Assembly: GCA_041401985.1 (NCBI GenBank)
Contig: JAWKTE010000007.1
Coordinates: 62,001 to 126,000, forward strand
DNA length: 64,000 nucleotides
From: JACKHA01 sp041401985
GTDB taxonomy: Bacteria > Planctomycetota > Phycisphaerae > Phycisphaerales > UBA1924
Direction: 5' to 3'
Shown: positions 51,300 through 60,072 of the stretch, one piece after another
Layout of the letters: every line of letters begins with the position of its first letter
Numbering within the stretch: position 1 is the first letter of the stretch
Notes under the pieces: generated by a model
Told to the model about the DNA's origin: nothing
What the model saw: only the letters and a program-made list of their open reading frames with translations
Database searches by the model: none
Position numbers and translations under genes: made by a program

Positions 51300-51468
51300 C
51301 GCGGCGGCCGCTTCCCCGGAACGAGCGGATCAGGTAGGCTTGGTCCTTCCGGAGGGGCTCCCCGTTGTCCGACCCGTGCGTCCAGGAGATCTTCGTAGCC
51401 ACCGCCGGGCTGTCGGGCCCGGCGCGGCGGGCATATTCTCCGGGGTTCGCGGGCTGCGATTGAGCCAT
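51289..51468 (-). CDS. Small basic hypothetical protein
   Basis: 59 residues, ATG at 51468 with AAGAAGGCG upstream; the end overlaps the LEPR-XLL-like gene by 11 bp. High GC at third codon positions and a protein-like sequence (KISWTHGSDNGEPLRKDQAY, then IRSFRGSGRRVRR). No family recognised. Might instead be chance. Confidence 0.35.
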   Translation of the reverse strand: MAQSQPANPGEYARRAGPDSPAVATKISWTHGSDNGEPLRKDQAYLIRSFRGSGRRVRR

Positions 51469-51628
51469 GTCACGCCTTCTTGGCCCGCGGATCGGGGTTG
51501 CCGACGGGGTTCCGCGAAGTCCCATCGGTCTCGGGAGCGTGCCGGGCGACGGCTTGAACCGGGACCTCGCCTCCGTGCGTGCCCGGTGCCGCGGTGCTTG
51601 TTCGCCTTGCGGTTTCCGTTGCGGTGTC

Positions 51629-51702
51629 CAGGGTGTAGCTCAGCTTGGTAGAGCGCCGTCTTTGGGTGGCGGAAGTCGGAGGTTCGAATCCTCTCACCCT
51701 GA
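51629..51702 (+). tRNA. tRNA-Pro (TGG anticodon)
   Basis: Acceptor CAGGGTG/CACCCTG, D-stem GCTC/GAGC, anticodon stem CCGTC/GGCGG with loop TTTGGGT (anticodon TGG), T-arm GGAGG-TTCGAAT-CCTCT, discriminator A, no encoded CCA. It marks the right edge of the accessory block. Preceded by a 160-bp gap without a gene. Confidence 0.92.
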
Positions 51703-51750
51703 TTGTGATTGGAGCGCTGGGGCCTGAAAGCGGCACGCCGGGGAGTTCCC

Positions 51751-52398
51751 ATGAGGATGTCGTGGAATCCCGAGGACCCAATCGACCCGGAAGAGATCGA
51801 CCGCCGCCTGCGAATCCAGGCCTTGACGGATGAACTCGCCGAGCGGGGCCTTCGCGAGCCGACCGTCCACCCTGATTGTCCCAGCGCGGCGCACGAGGCG
51901 TCTCTGCGGAACATGGCCGCGTTTGACACGGCACCGCTCACCTCGCACTTTGAGCAACTCGAGGCCTCGGGAGTTGATCTGCCCGCGCCGGATTCGCTCA
52001 CCGAAGAGCAGGTCACCGCGAAGTTGTGGGAGGTGATCCACGCGCTGGCGGCGATGGACACGTTCCTGTACCGCACGGACCACTTGAGCGATCGCGGCCT
52101 TTACGAGGGACTCTGGGGGGACACGCTGCGTGAGGTGGTTCCGACGATGCCGCGGGGCTCTGGGTGGGTCTGGCAACTCGACATGCTGGGCAGCGGGAGC
52201 CAGGAGGACATCGAGAACTCGCTGCGGTACTACGACTCCGACGAAGAGCGGGCGTGGTGGGCCCGAGACTTCCCCGATGACGTGATCCCGCCGCGCGAGC
52301 GCCGGCCGTTCGACCGCGACCGGTTCCTACCGAAGGACGGGGAGGCGGACCGTGCGAGCGATTCGGAAGCGGGTGGCGCGGCGGAGGACGTATCCTGA
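51751..52398 (+). CDS. Conserved-looking hypothetical protein
   Basis: 215 residues from ATG 51751. Acidic, soluble, without signal or membrane helices. Notable segments are WEVIHALAAMDTFLYRTDHL, GLYEGLWGDTLREVVP and DEERAWWARDFPDDVIPPRE, rich in Trp and Asp as in proteins with a defined fold. No family recognised. Starts 49 nt after tRNA-Pro and ends 39 nt before the first permease gene, so it may head the transporter operon. Confidence 0.65.
   Translation: MRMSWNPEDPIDPEEIDRRLRIQALTDELAERGLREPTVHPDCPSAAHEASLRNMAAFDTAPLTSHFEQLEASGVDLPAPDSLTEEQVTAKLWEVIHALAAMDTFLYRTDHLSDRGLYEGLWGDTLREVVPTMPRGSGWVWQLDMLGSGSQEDIENSLRYYDSDEERAWWARDFPDDVIPPRERRPFDRDRFLPKDGEADRASDSEAGGAAEDVS
52390..52395 (+). promoter_or_regulatory. 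Possible -10 element (TATCCT) at the start of the transporter operon
   Basis: CGTATCCTGAGG lies across the stop of the preceding gene, 42 nt before the GTG at 52438. Identical to the hexamer at 27622. No good -35. Confidence 0.3.
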
Positions 52399-52437
52399 GG
52401 TTGCACGCGTCGGCGTGGGAATCGACGGGAACACGTA

Positions 52438-53778
52438 GTGGCGCGAATCGAGCCGCTCGTGCGAGAGCGGGAGTCTTGGGCGATGCCGGATTCGGCCGGG
52501 GTAGAGAACACGTCCGTCCCCGCCATGCTGGCCCCGCCCGCGCCGCGTCCGACGTGGCGGGACAACCCGCTCACCCGCAGCGTGCCGGGGATGGTGGGGC
52601 TGGGGTTCCTGACGCTGATGTTCGCGGCGTGCCTGCTGACGCTGCCTTGGACGCTTGGCCAGGTGGCGATCGGCGGGGATGGCGGGCGGGTGCCGCGGTA
52701 CAACGCGGGGCTGCCGACGCACGGGCGGCTGCCGCCGGCGTGGTGGCCGCGAGAATGGTGGAGCCGGTCGGACGCGGAGACGGTGCGGCTGAACCGGCTG
52801 GTCGACGGGGCGGCCGTCGAGTCCATCGCGGGCGATGCCGGTGTGTCTCCCGGGGATGTGGTGGAGCGGGTGGAGGGCGAGGCGGCGGCGGACCTGCGCG
52901 GGGCGTGGCCTTCCTACTTCCTGGGCACCGATCCGCTGGGTCGGAGCCTGTGGGTGCGCCTGCTGACGGGCGGCGGGATCTCGCTGGCGGTTGGGATCGC
53001 GGCGGCCGCGCTGTCGGTCGTGATTGGGACGCTGTACGGGGCGGTGGCCGGGTATGTGGGCGGGCGTGTCGACGCGGTGATGATGCGGATCGTGGACATC
53101 CTGTACGGGTTGCCGTACATCCTTTTGATTGTGCTGTTGGCGGTGGCGGTGGACGCGGCGGTTGAGAATATGGTGGCTTCGCGGGTCGAATCTGTCAGTG
53201 CGGCCCGCGAGGCGTGGGTAACTCAGCAGGTCGGCTCGATGTCAGCCGCGGACTCGGAAGATGCCCGCCGGGACCTGGCTGAGGCCGCCCTCGATCGGTT
53301 CGGCACGGGCGAGTTGTCCGCCGGGACGCTCGCGTTCATCAACGTCCTCACGCTGCTCGTGGCGATCGGCGGGGTGTCATGGCTGACGATGTCTCGCGTC
53401 ATCCGGGGGCAGGTGCTGAGCCTGAAGGCCCAGCCGTTCGTGGAGGCGGCCCGGGCGATGGGCACGCCGACGCCTCGGATCTTCGTGCGCCATCTGCTGC
53501 CGAATCTGCTCGGGCCGATCATCGTGTACGCGACGCTGACCGTGCCGCAGGCGATTCTGCAGGAGTCGTTCCTGTCGTTCCTGGGCATCGGCGTGAAGCC
53601 GCCGCTGCCCTCGTGGGGGAACCTGGCGGCCGATGGGCTGAGCGAACTCAACACGTTCCGGAGCAACTGGTGGCTGCTGCTGTTCCCGTGCGTGCTGCTG
53701 GCCTCGACGCTTCTGGCGATGAACTTTGTGGGGGAGGGGCTGCGGGAGGCGTTTGATCCCAAGCGAAGTCGCCGGTAG
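52438..53778 (+). CDS. OppC/DppC-type ABC transporter permease (first copy)
   Basis: 446 residues from GTG 52438; ATG 52483 gives a slightly shorter form. An N-terminal OppC_N helix (about 50-72) is followed by an insert of about 90 residues, then GTDPLGRSLWVRLLTGGG, the OppC-typical opening of the BPD_transp_1 domain with about five helices. The coupling (EAA) loop is EAARAMGTPTPRIFVRHLLP, and the end has FLSFLGIGVKPPLPSWG. A second insert of about 55 residues (about 229-285) lies in a periplasmic loop. A normal OppC has about 300 residues. With OppB it would form the oligopeptide channel. Confidence 0.88.
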   Translation: MARIEPLVRERESWAMPDSAGVENTSVPAMLAPPAPRPTWRDNPLTRSVPGMVGLGFLTLMFAACLLTLPWTLGQVAIGGDGGRVPRYNAGLPTHGRLPPAWWPREWWSRSDAETVRLNRLVDGAAVESIAGDAGVSPGDVVERVEGEAAADLRGAWPSYFLGTDPLGRSLWVRLLTGGGISLAVGIAAAALSVVIGTLYGAVAGYVGGRVDAVMMRIVDILYGLPYILLIVLLAVAVDAAVENMVASRVESVSAAREAWVTQQVGSMSAADSEDARRDLAEAALDRFGTGELSAGTLAFINVLTLLVAIGGVSWLTMSRVIRGQVLSLKAQPFVEAARAMGTPTPRIFVRHLLPNLLGPIIVYATLTVPQAILQESFLSFLGIGVKPPLPSWGNLAADGLSELNTFRSNWWLLLFPCVLLASTLLAMNFVGEGLREAFDPKRSRR

Positions 53779-53998
53779 GGTGCCGGGCTGGCGGGGTGCC
53801 GGATCGGCCTCGGGGTCGGTTCGGGTTCCGGTCAGCAGGCCAGTCAGCGGGCCAGTCAACGGGGCGGTTCGCAGCGTTCGGATGGCGGCCTGCATCGGTG
53901 GCAGGCCATACGGTTCGGATTGGTTCGGTGGTTGTGTGTCGGAGTGGTGTGCCGGGGACATCGGCTGATCCGGGGCGCGGCCCCGTCGGAGCGACGCG
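53779..53998. repeat. Spacer with a 12-bp direct repeat
   Basis: Between OppC and OppA; 53831-53866 holds three imperfect copies of GGCCAGTCAGCG, next to TTCGGTT/TCGGG-type words similar to those at 4121-4626. No gene. Confidence 0.5.
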
Positions 53999-55897
53999 AT
54001 GCAGAACGGGTTCGGATTCAAGGACTTCTTGCTCCTGGCGATGGTCTTTGTGCTGATCGTCATGACCGGCATGCAGATGTACCAGGAAGACCGGCGGTTC
54101 CGGGACGTGCTCCAACTGCGGAGCGCGGTGCAGGAGCAGGCGACCCAGACGGGCGCCCTGCGTCGTGCGATCCAGGACGGCGGGGTGCGGACGAGCGCCC
54201 GCCCAGGGCCGGGGCAGCAGGCGGCGGCCACGCGGGACGAGTCCTGGGCCCGTGCGGGCGGCGTGGCGATCTCGTGGCAGGACGGCCCGGCGTTCGTCAG
54301 CGACCCGCGCGAGTTTGACGACTTCGGCGAGGGCGGCGAACTCCGCGAGACGTTCGAGGGTCGCCCGGCCAAGATCACGCCGTACCAGTATTCGGACGTG
54401 TACGGGCGTCGTGTGATCGAGAACGTGGTGTGCGAGTGCCTGGGTCGGTACAACGCGCAGACGCTCTCGCTCGAGGGCGTGCTGGCCGAGGCCTGGCAGT
54501 TCGACCCCGAGGGCATGTGGCTGCGGGTCAAGATCCACGACCAGGCGTGCTTCAGCGACGGCACCCCGCTGACGGCCGAGGACGTGAAGTTCACGTTCGA
54601 CTACGTGATGGACCCGCAGATGGACACCGAGCGGTTCCGCTCGACGCTCAACGTGATCCAAAGCGTTGAGGTGGTGTCGGAGAAGGTGTGCGAGTTCCGG
54701 TTCGAGCGGCCCGTGTACACGAACATGAGCGCGGCGTTGACGATGCCGGTGATCCCGAAGCACATCTACGAGGGCCTGACGCCGGCGCAGTTCAACTCGG
54801 CGACGGGGTATCTGGCGGGCTCCGGGCCGTATCGCCTGGAGTCGCTGGACATCAACAACCAGTGGGCCCCGCCCGAGGACATCGTGCTGGTGCGGAACGA
54901 GAACTACTGGGGCGTGCGCCAGGGGCCGGACGTGATCCGGTTCCGGATCATCCAAAACTACACGACGTCGCTGACGGACTTCCAGAACGGGGGCTCGCAC
55001 ATGATGCGGGCGACCTCCGAGCAGTTCCGCGAGATGTCGGAGGACGAGGGGTTCGTGGAGCGGAACCAGATGCTCGCGTGGTCGAACATGCGGGGCGGGT
55101 ACTCGTTCATCGTCTGGAACTGCGCGGAGCGGAACGGGCGGGCGACGCCGTTCGCCGACGGACGCGTGCGGATGGCGATGACGCTGATGCTCGACCGCGA
55201 GCGGATCAACCGTGACTTCTACATGGGCCTGGCGGCGGTTGCGACCGGCCCGTTCCCGCCGGGACCGCAGCAGAACCCGGAGATCGAGCCGTGGCCCTAC
55301 AACGAGGAGCGGGCTCGCCAGCTGCTCGCCGAGGCCGGGTGGCTGGACCGGAACAACAACGGGATCCTGGAGAACGCTCGCGGCGACGAGTTCCGCTGGG
55401 AGTACACGTTCTCGAACGGCAGCCCGACGACCGACAAGATCGGCAACTACATGGTCGACCAGTGCCGCAAACTCGGGATCGTGTGCACGATCCGCAAGGT
55501 GGACTGGTCGATCATGGACTCGATCCTGGACAACCGCGACTTCGACGGGTTGACGATGGCCTGGTCGGCGTCCGACCCGGAGAGCGACCCGAACCAGTTG
55601 TGGCACTCGGACTCGATCCGGAACCGCGGCGACAACTTCGCCCAGTGGAACAGCCCGGAGGCCGACCGTCTGATCCAGCTGGGGCGCGGCACGATGGACG
55701 TTGGAGCGCGGATGCGGATCTGGCACGACCTGCACCAGGTCATCCACGAGGAGCAGCCGTACACCTTCCTGCTCGAGATCCCGTGGATCCGGTTCGTGGA
55801 CCGGCACGTCGAGAACGTGCACACCTATCCGGTGGGCCTGGCCAAGGAGGAGTGGTACTTCCCCGGCGGCTCGGAGACCCCGATGTCCGGCGGCTGA
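53999..55897 (+). CDS. oppA: Oligopeptide-binding protein (OppA/SBP family 5), membrane-anchored
   Basis: 632 residues; GGAG seven nt before the ATG. Instead of a cleaved signal or lipobox there is an N-terminal helix (FLLLAMVFVLIVMTGMQMY, 10-28) followed by a short coiled coil, so the receptor is tethered. The SBP_bac_5 domain contains YSDVYGRRVIENVVCECLGR, HDQACFSDGTPLTAEDVKFT, NENYWG, WNCAERNGRATPFADGRVRM (typical family motifs) and the C-terminal DGLTMAWSASDPESDPNQLW. It captures peptides or similar ligands in the periplasm and delivers them to the permeases encoded on either side. Confidence 0.9.
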   Translation: MQNGFGFKDFLLLAMVFVLIVMTGMQMYQEDRRFRDVLQLRSAVQEQATQTGALRRAIQDGGVRTSARPGPGQQAAATRDESWARAGGVAISWQDGPAFVSDPREFDDFGEGGELRETFEGRPAKITPYQYSDVYGRRVIENVVCECLGRYNAQTLSLEGVLAEAWQFDPEGMWLRVKIHDQACFSDGTPLTAEDVKFTFDYVMDPQMDTERFRSTLNVIQSVEVVSEKVCEFRFERPVYTNMSAALTMPVIPKHIYEGLTPAQFNSATGYLAGSGPYRLESLDINNQWAPPEDIVLVRNENYWGVRQGPDVIRFRIIQNYTTSLTDFQNGGSHMMRATSEQFREMSEDEGFVERNQMLAWSNMRGGYSFIVWNCAERNGRATPFADGRVRMAMTLMLDRERINRDFYMGLAAVATGPFPPGPQQNPEIEPWPYNEERARQLLAEAGWLDRNNNGILENARGDEFRWEYTFSNGSPTTDKIGNYMVDQCRKLGIVCTIRKVDWSIMDSILDNRDFDGLTMAWSASDPESDPNQLWHSDSIRNRGDNFAQWNSPEADRLIQLGRGTMDVGARMRIWHDLHQVIHEEQPYTFLLEIPWIRFVDRHVENVHTYPVGLAKEEWYFPGGSETPMSGG

Positions 55898-55953
55898 TCG
55901 CGCACGCCAGGATCGTGTCTCGCACGCCTCGCCGGTGTCACAAGGCCTTTCCC

Positions 55954-55989
55954 TTCGTCGCTCCGTCGCTCTGACCCTCCGTCGCTTCC
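55954..55989. repeat. Octamer repeat (CGTCGCTC)
   Basis: Two perfect tandem copies of CGTCGCTC and a third spaced copy, immediately before the oppB start. Complement of the GAGCGACG unit at 8046 and related to GAGTGACG at 23003. Confidence 0.65.
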
Positions 55990-55993
55990 TCCC

Positions 55994-57910
55994 ATGACCT
56001 CCTACATCATCCGACGACTGCTGCTGATCGTCCCCACCGTGCTGGGGATCACCTTCATGATCTTCATGCTGGTGGCCCTGTCGCCCGGCGGCATCGGCGC
56101 GGCCTTGCAGGCCTCGTCCGGCTCGATGGAGCAGACCGACCGCGCCCGCCAGGAGGCGTATCTCGAAGAGCGTTACGGCCTGAAGGACCCGGTGGTCGTG
56201 CAGTACGGGCGGTGGCTGGCGCGGGTCAGCCCGATCAAGTTCGGGCGGCGCGACCTGATCCGACCCGACGGCGAGGTCATCCGGGCCCCGCGTCCGCTGG
56301 GCCCGCCGGTGCTCGCGGGCGACTGGTACGCCGCGCTTCCGGCCGCCCCGCCAACGGCCCCGGACTACGAGTTTTCCGACGCCGATGTCGAAGTGCCCGC
56401 CGACGCGCCTGGCGGCCCGCTGCACTGGCTGGTGGTCGATGGGGCCAAGGTCTCGGCGGGGCAGGCGATCGCCGAGATCGGGGGTGGCGACGCGCCCGGC
56501 TTCACGGTCCGATCGCCCGGCGCGGGCGTGCTTTCGCAGGGCGTCAGCGATGGCGCCCAGGCCGGCGCCGGCGCGTCGATCGGGCGCATCACGGAGAGCC
56601 GCGACGATGCGTACCGGCGAGCGTCGGATCGGTACGCCTTCGCGCGGGCGGAGTACATCGCGGCCCGTTCGCACCTGGAGGAGGCCGTGAGGGCCTACGC
56701 CAACTGGGGCGCGGATCGGCTCGGCGAGCACAACACGTTCCAGCGCCGCCTGACCGAACGCCGCGCGCTGCTGGATGATCCCGGAGAGATGAGCCAGGAG
56801 CAGATCGGGCAGGTCGAGGCGGAGATCGCCGACCTGGAGTCCCGCCTGCTCAGCGACGCCGAGATCGCCGCCGCCGAGGCCCACCGGGACAAGTATCGCG
56901 GCACGATCTCGCGCGACAACGACATCCGCGCGGGCGCGCTGCGCCGCATCGGCCTGGAGCGCGACCACCCGCTGGCCCCGTCCATCGGCGAGTATGGGCA
57001 GCAGGCCGTCGACGCGTACCAGCACGCGCTCGCGGAGCGTGAGAACCTGATCGGGATGATCCGGGCCAGGCCGTTCCCGTCGGCGGGGTTCTGGGTGGTC
57101 CCGGGGTATGTGAGCATCGGCTGGCCGGACCTTGGCGTGTCGTTCAGCCGCGGGTCGAGCGTGCAGTCGCTCATCGGCAAGGCCCTGCCGGTCACCCTGA
57201 TGCTCAACTGCATCGCGTTCCCGGTGATCTACATGCTGGCGGTGCCGACGGGCCTGCTCGCGGCGGTGCAGAAGGGGCGGCTGTTCGACCACATCTCGGG
57301 CATCGCGGTCGTGGCGCTGTGGTCGATCCCGGTCGTGGTCGCCAGCGTGCTCATGCTGGGCTATCTGGCCAACCGCAGCGGCCTGCTGGGCGAGAACCAC
57401 TTCCCGACCGGGCTGGACCCGGCCGGGGCCGAGGCGATGTCGTTCCTGCCGTATTCCGCCGACGGGAAGTTCCACCCCGGCCTGCTGCTCTCCAAACTGC
57501 ACCACATGGTGCTGCCGCTGATCGCGCTGATCTATCCCGGCCTGGCGGTGCTGAACAAGCAGACGCGGGCCTCGATGCTCGACAACTTCTCGGCCGACTA
57601 TGTCCGCACCGCCAAGGCCAAGGGCGTGGCGGGCCAGGACGTGGTGTTCCGCCACGTGCTGCGCAACAGCCTGCTGCCGCTGATCACGATGTTCGCCACG
57701 ATCTTCCCGGCGATGCTCTCCGGCTCGATCATCGTCGAGCGCGTGTTCAACATCCAGGGCATGGGCACGCTGATCGTCGAGGCCATCAACCTCCGCGACC
57801 GCGAACTCCTGCTGGCCAACGTCATGATCATCACGTGCGTGAACCTGCTGGCCCTGCTGCTGGCGGACATTCTGTACGCGCTGGCCGATCCGCGGATCTC
57901 TTACTCCTAA
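55994..57910 (+). CDS. oppB: OppB-type ABC permease with inserted lipoyl-like and helical domain
   Basis: 638 residues, about twice the usual length. The N-terminal helix and YGLKDPVVVQYGRWL are normal OppB. About 300 residues are then inserted before WPDLGVSFSRGSSVQSLIGK, where the family resumes with four helices and the EAA loop AKAKGVAGQDVVFRHVLRNS. The insert has a lipoyl/biotinyl-like fold (about 140-200: VDGAKVSAGQAIAEI, then SPGAGVLSQGVSDGAQAGAG; no Lys at the attachment turn) followed by Ala/Glu/Arg-rich helices (203-355), recalling membrane-fusion adaptors such as HlyD. It sits in the loop facing the periplasm. Confidence 0.9.
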   Translation: MTSYIIRRLLLIVPTVLGITFMIFMLVALSPGGIGAALQASSGSMEQTDRARQEAYLEERYGLKDPVVVQYGRWLARVSPIKFGRRDLIRPDGEVIRAPRPLGPPVLAGDWYAALPAAPPTAPDYEFSDADVEVPADAPGGPLHWLVVDGAKVSAGQAIAEIGGGDAPGFTVRSPGAGVLSQGVSDGAQAGAGASIGRITESRDDAYRRASDRYAFARAEYIAARSHLEEAVRAYANWGADRLGEHNTFQRRLTERRALLDDPGEMSQEQIGQVEAEIADLESRLLSDAEIAAAEAHRDKYRGTISRDNDIRAGALRRIGLERDHPLAPSIGEYGQQAVDAYQHALAERENLIGMIRARPFPSAGFWVVPGYVSIGWPDLGVSFSRGSSVQSLIGKALPVTLMLNCIAFPVIYMLAVPTGLLAAVQKGRLFDHISGIAVVALWSIPVVVASVLMLGYLANRSGLLGENHFPTGLDPAGAEAMSFLPYSADGKFHPGLLLSKLHHMVLPLIALIYPGLAVLNKQTRASMLDNFSADYVRTAKAKGVAGQDVVFRHVLRNSLLPLITMFATIFPAMLSGSIIVERVFNIQGMGTLIVEAINLRDRELLLANVMIITCVNLLALLLADILYALADPRISYS

Positions 57911-57997
57911 ACCAGGCTGCCATCGCCGGGACGTCGCCCGTCTCCCTCACAGTCCAAACCCACGCAACAAACACCCACACGCTCCCCACCACCAACC

Positions 57998-59920
57998 ATG
58001 CCCCAGGCCGACGCCACCAACCAGACCATCACCGGCATCCAGGCCTTCCAGGGCGAGGGCGCGCCCGCCGCCCGCGGGTTCTGGGCCGACGCGTGGGACC
58101 ACGTCTTCAAGCAGCCCACCGCGGTGCTCGGGCTGATCTGGGTCGGGCTGGTCGCGTTCTTCGCGGCGTTCGCGCCGCTGCTGGCCAGCGGGCACCCGCT
58201 GATCCAGTGGGAGATCGACCAGCGCACCAGCCAGGACGCCGCCGCGTCGTTCGAGCGCGAGGCCGGCGTCCGCCTGGGCGGCGCGGGCCTCACGATCGCC
58301 GACGCACGCCTCATCCTGGATCGCGAGATGGCCCGCCAGGCCGACGCCCCCCGCACGGCCGATCTGGCCCCCGGCGATCCCGAGGCCCCGCTCACCGCCG
58401 CCGACGTCGGGGCCATCGCCGATCGCGTCCGCCAGACCGCCGCCCTCGACGCGACGGGCGCAACGCTCCCGCCCACCTCGCCGCTGCTCAAGCATCTCCG
58501 GGCCCCGGACTGGGCGATCCTGGTGTTCGGCGTCGCCGGGATCGCGCTGTGGCTCGCGCCCGCCGGCTTGGTTGGCGGCACGCGACGGTCCACGCGACTC
58601 GGCGCCGCCGCCGCGATGGGCCTCCAGGCCGCTCTCACCGTCGTGCTGGCCATCGCGGTGGGGGCCTACTTCACACGCCGCGACGCCCCGGATTGGGCCC
58701 GCGAGATGGAGGGCCAGGCGTGGTTCATCCCCGCCGCCGCCTTCGCGTGCGCCGCGGTCGCGGCCCTGCTCTTCGCCCTTGTCCCGCTGTTCAAGAGTGC
58801 CGCGGTCCGCATCGGTGTGGTCGTCGGTGTGGCGGCTATCGCCGGCACAATCGTCGGCGCGACGTGGAAGACCCCGCCCGGCTCGTTCGACTACATGCAG
58901 CGTGAGCGTCTCGGCGAGATCAAGGCCGTCTACACGCTCCTGCCCTGGTCGCCGAGCCAGCGCCCTTCGGATCGCGACGCCGGCGTGCTCCCGCCCGGCA
59001 TGACCCACGACCAGGCGCTGGCCAACGTCGTGCGCGCGGCCATCCCGCCCTCGGGCCTGCGCGAGTCCACGCCGCGCGACGTCGAAGAGGCCGTCCGCCG
59101 CGCCCGCCTGCTGCCCGTGCCCTCCGAGTACCGCGACCGCATCGCCACCGCCATCGAGACCGAGTTCGGCGGCAGGAGCGGCGTGTCGCCCTCGGCCCTG
59201 CGGTCGCTGGTCGAAGAGGAACTCCGCGGCGTCGGGCGCTCCCACCCCCTCGGCACCGACTCGTTCGGCCAGGACGTGCTCAGCCAGATCCTGCACGCCT
59301 GCCGCCTCGCGATCTCCATGGGCCTGGTCGCCACCGGGCTGGCGGTGGTCATCGGCGTCACGATGGGCTCGCTGATGGGCTATTTCGGCGGGTGGGTCGA
59401 CATGCTGCTCTACCGCGTCGTCGAGATGTTCATGGCGATCCCGGTGCTGTTCCTGCTTATCGTCGCCGCGGGCGTGCTGCCCCGCAACACCTACGTCATG
59501 ATGGCGATCATCGGCTGCGTGACGTGGCACGGGGCCGCCCGCTTCACCCGTGCCGAGTTCATGAAACTCCGCTCGCAGGACTTCGTGCAGTCGGCCCGCT
59601 CGGTCGGCCTCCCGCTGCCGTCGATCCTCTTCAAGCACATGCTGCCCAACGGCGTGACGCCCGTGCTGGTCGATGCGTCGTTCGGCATCGCCGCGGCCAT
59701 CCTGTTCGAGGCCGTGCTCTCGTACCTGGGCCTGGGCCCGCCCGACCAGCCCTCGTGGGGGCGTGTGCTCTCCGACGCCGCGGGCGAGACCGGCACGTTC
59801 AACTGGTGGCTCGGCGTGTTCCCCGGCGGGGCGATCTTCCTGACGGTGCTGTCGCTGACGATGGTCGGCCAGGCGCTGCGGGATGCGATCGATCCGAAGT
59901 TGAAGAAGGCGAGGGTGTAG
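57998..59920 (+). CDS. OppC/DppC-type ABC permease (second copy) with extra membrane helices
   Basis: 640 residues. N-terminal OppC_N helix (LGLIWVGLVAFFAAFAPLLA, about 45-64), a helical soluble stretch, then four extra hydrophobic helices (about 170-285: APDWAILVFGVAGIALWLAP; GLQAALTVVLAIAVGAYF; AFACAAVAALLFALVPLF; RIGVVVGVAAIAGTIVG) not found in normal OppC. The permease core starts at HPLGTDSFGQDVLSQILHAC and has the EAA loop SARSVGLPLPSILFKHMLPN and FEAVLSYLGLGPPDQPSWGR. The operon therefore encodes two OppC types, one before OppA and one after OppB; both may assemble with OppB or they may be alternatives. Confidence 0.88.
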   Translation: MPQADATNQTITGIQAFQGEGAPAARGFWADAWDHVFKQPTAVLGLIWVGLVAFFAAFAPLLASGHPLIQWEIDQRTSQDAAASFEREAGVRLGGAGLTIADARLILDREMARQADAPRTADLAPGDPEAPLTAADVGAIADRVRQTAALDATGATLPPTSPLLKHLRAPDWAILVFGVAGIALWLAPAGLVGGTRRSTRLGAAAAMGLQAALTVVLAIAVGAYFTRRDAPDWAREMEGQAWFIPAAAFACAAVAALLFALVPLFKSAAVRIGVVVGVAAIAGTIVGATWKTPPGSFDYMQRERLGEIKAVYTLLPWSPSQRPSDRDAGVLPPGMTHDQALANVVRAAIPPSGLRESTPRDVEEAVRRARLLPVPSEYRDRIATAIETEFGGRSGVSPSALRSLVEEELRGVGRSHPLGTDSFGQDVLSQILHACRLAISMGLVATGLAVVIGVTMGSLMGYFGGWVDMLLYRVVEMFMAIPVLFLLIVAAGVLPRNTYVMMAIIGCVTWHGAARFTRAEFMKLRSQDFVQSARSVGLPLPSILFKHMLPNGVTPVLVDASFGIAAAILFEAVLSYLGLGPPDQPSWGRVLSDAAGETGTFNWWLGVFPGGAIFLTVLSLTMVGQALRDAIDPKLKKARV

Positions 59921-59924
59921 CGGA

Positions 59925-60065
59925 GGTCCTGAGTCCTTGGTCCTGAGTCCTGGAGGTCGGGCGCAGGGAGTTTGCTGGCGAATCGGCGTTGGGTGACCGT
60001 CAAAGACCAAAGACCAAGGACCAAGGACTAAGGACTAAGGAACAAGGACTCAGGACCAAGGACTC
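59925..60065. repeat. Heptamer-type element, copy D, arranged as an inverted repeat
   Basis: The left arm (59925-59962) reads GGTCCTGAGTCCTTGGTCCT...GAGGTCGGGC. The right arm (60005-60065) consists of GACCAAA/GACCAAG/GACTAAG/AGGACTC heptamers. This is the same word set as in copies A-C, in opposite orientation on the left. It fills the gap between the second OppC gene and oppD; a reading frame through the right arm encodes repeated heptamer peptides but is not believed. Confidence 0.75.
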
Positions 60066-60072
60066 TTCCTCT

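Noticed and set aside
31645..51702. Integrated mobile element at tRNA genes
   Set aside because: No integrase, transposase or duplicated tRNA 3' end was found; the likeness of the two tRNA T-arms is only the universal tRNA pattern. Kept as a hypothesis about the block, not as a feature.
53648..57655. Minus-strand open frame of 1335 codons opposite the transporter genes
   Set aside because: Composition mirrors the sense genes (Arg/His/Val-rich), no start signal, no motif.
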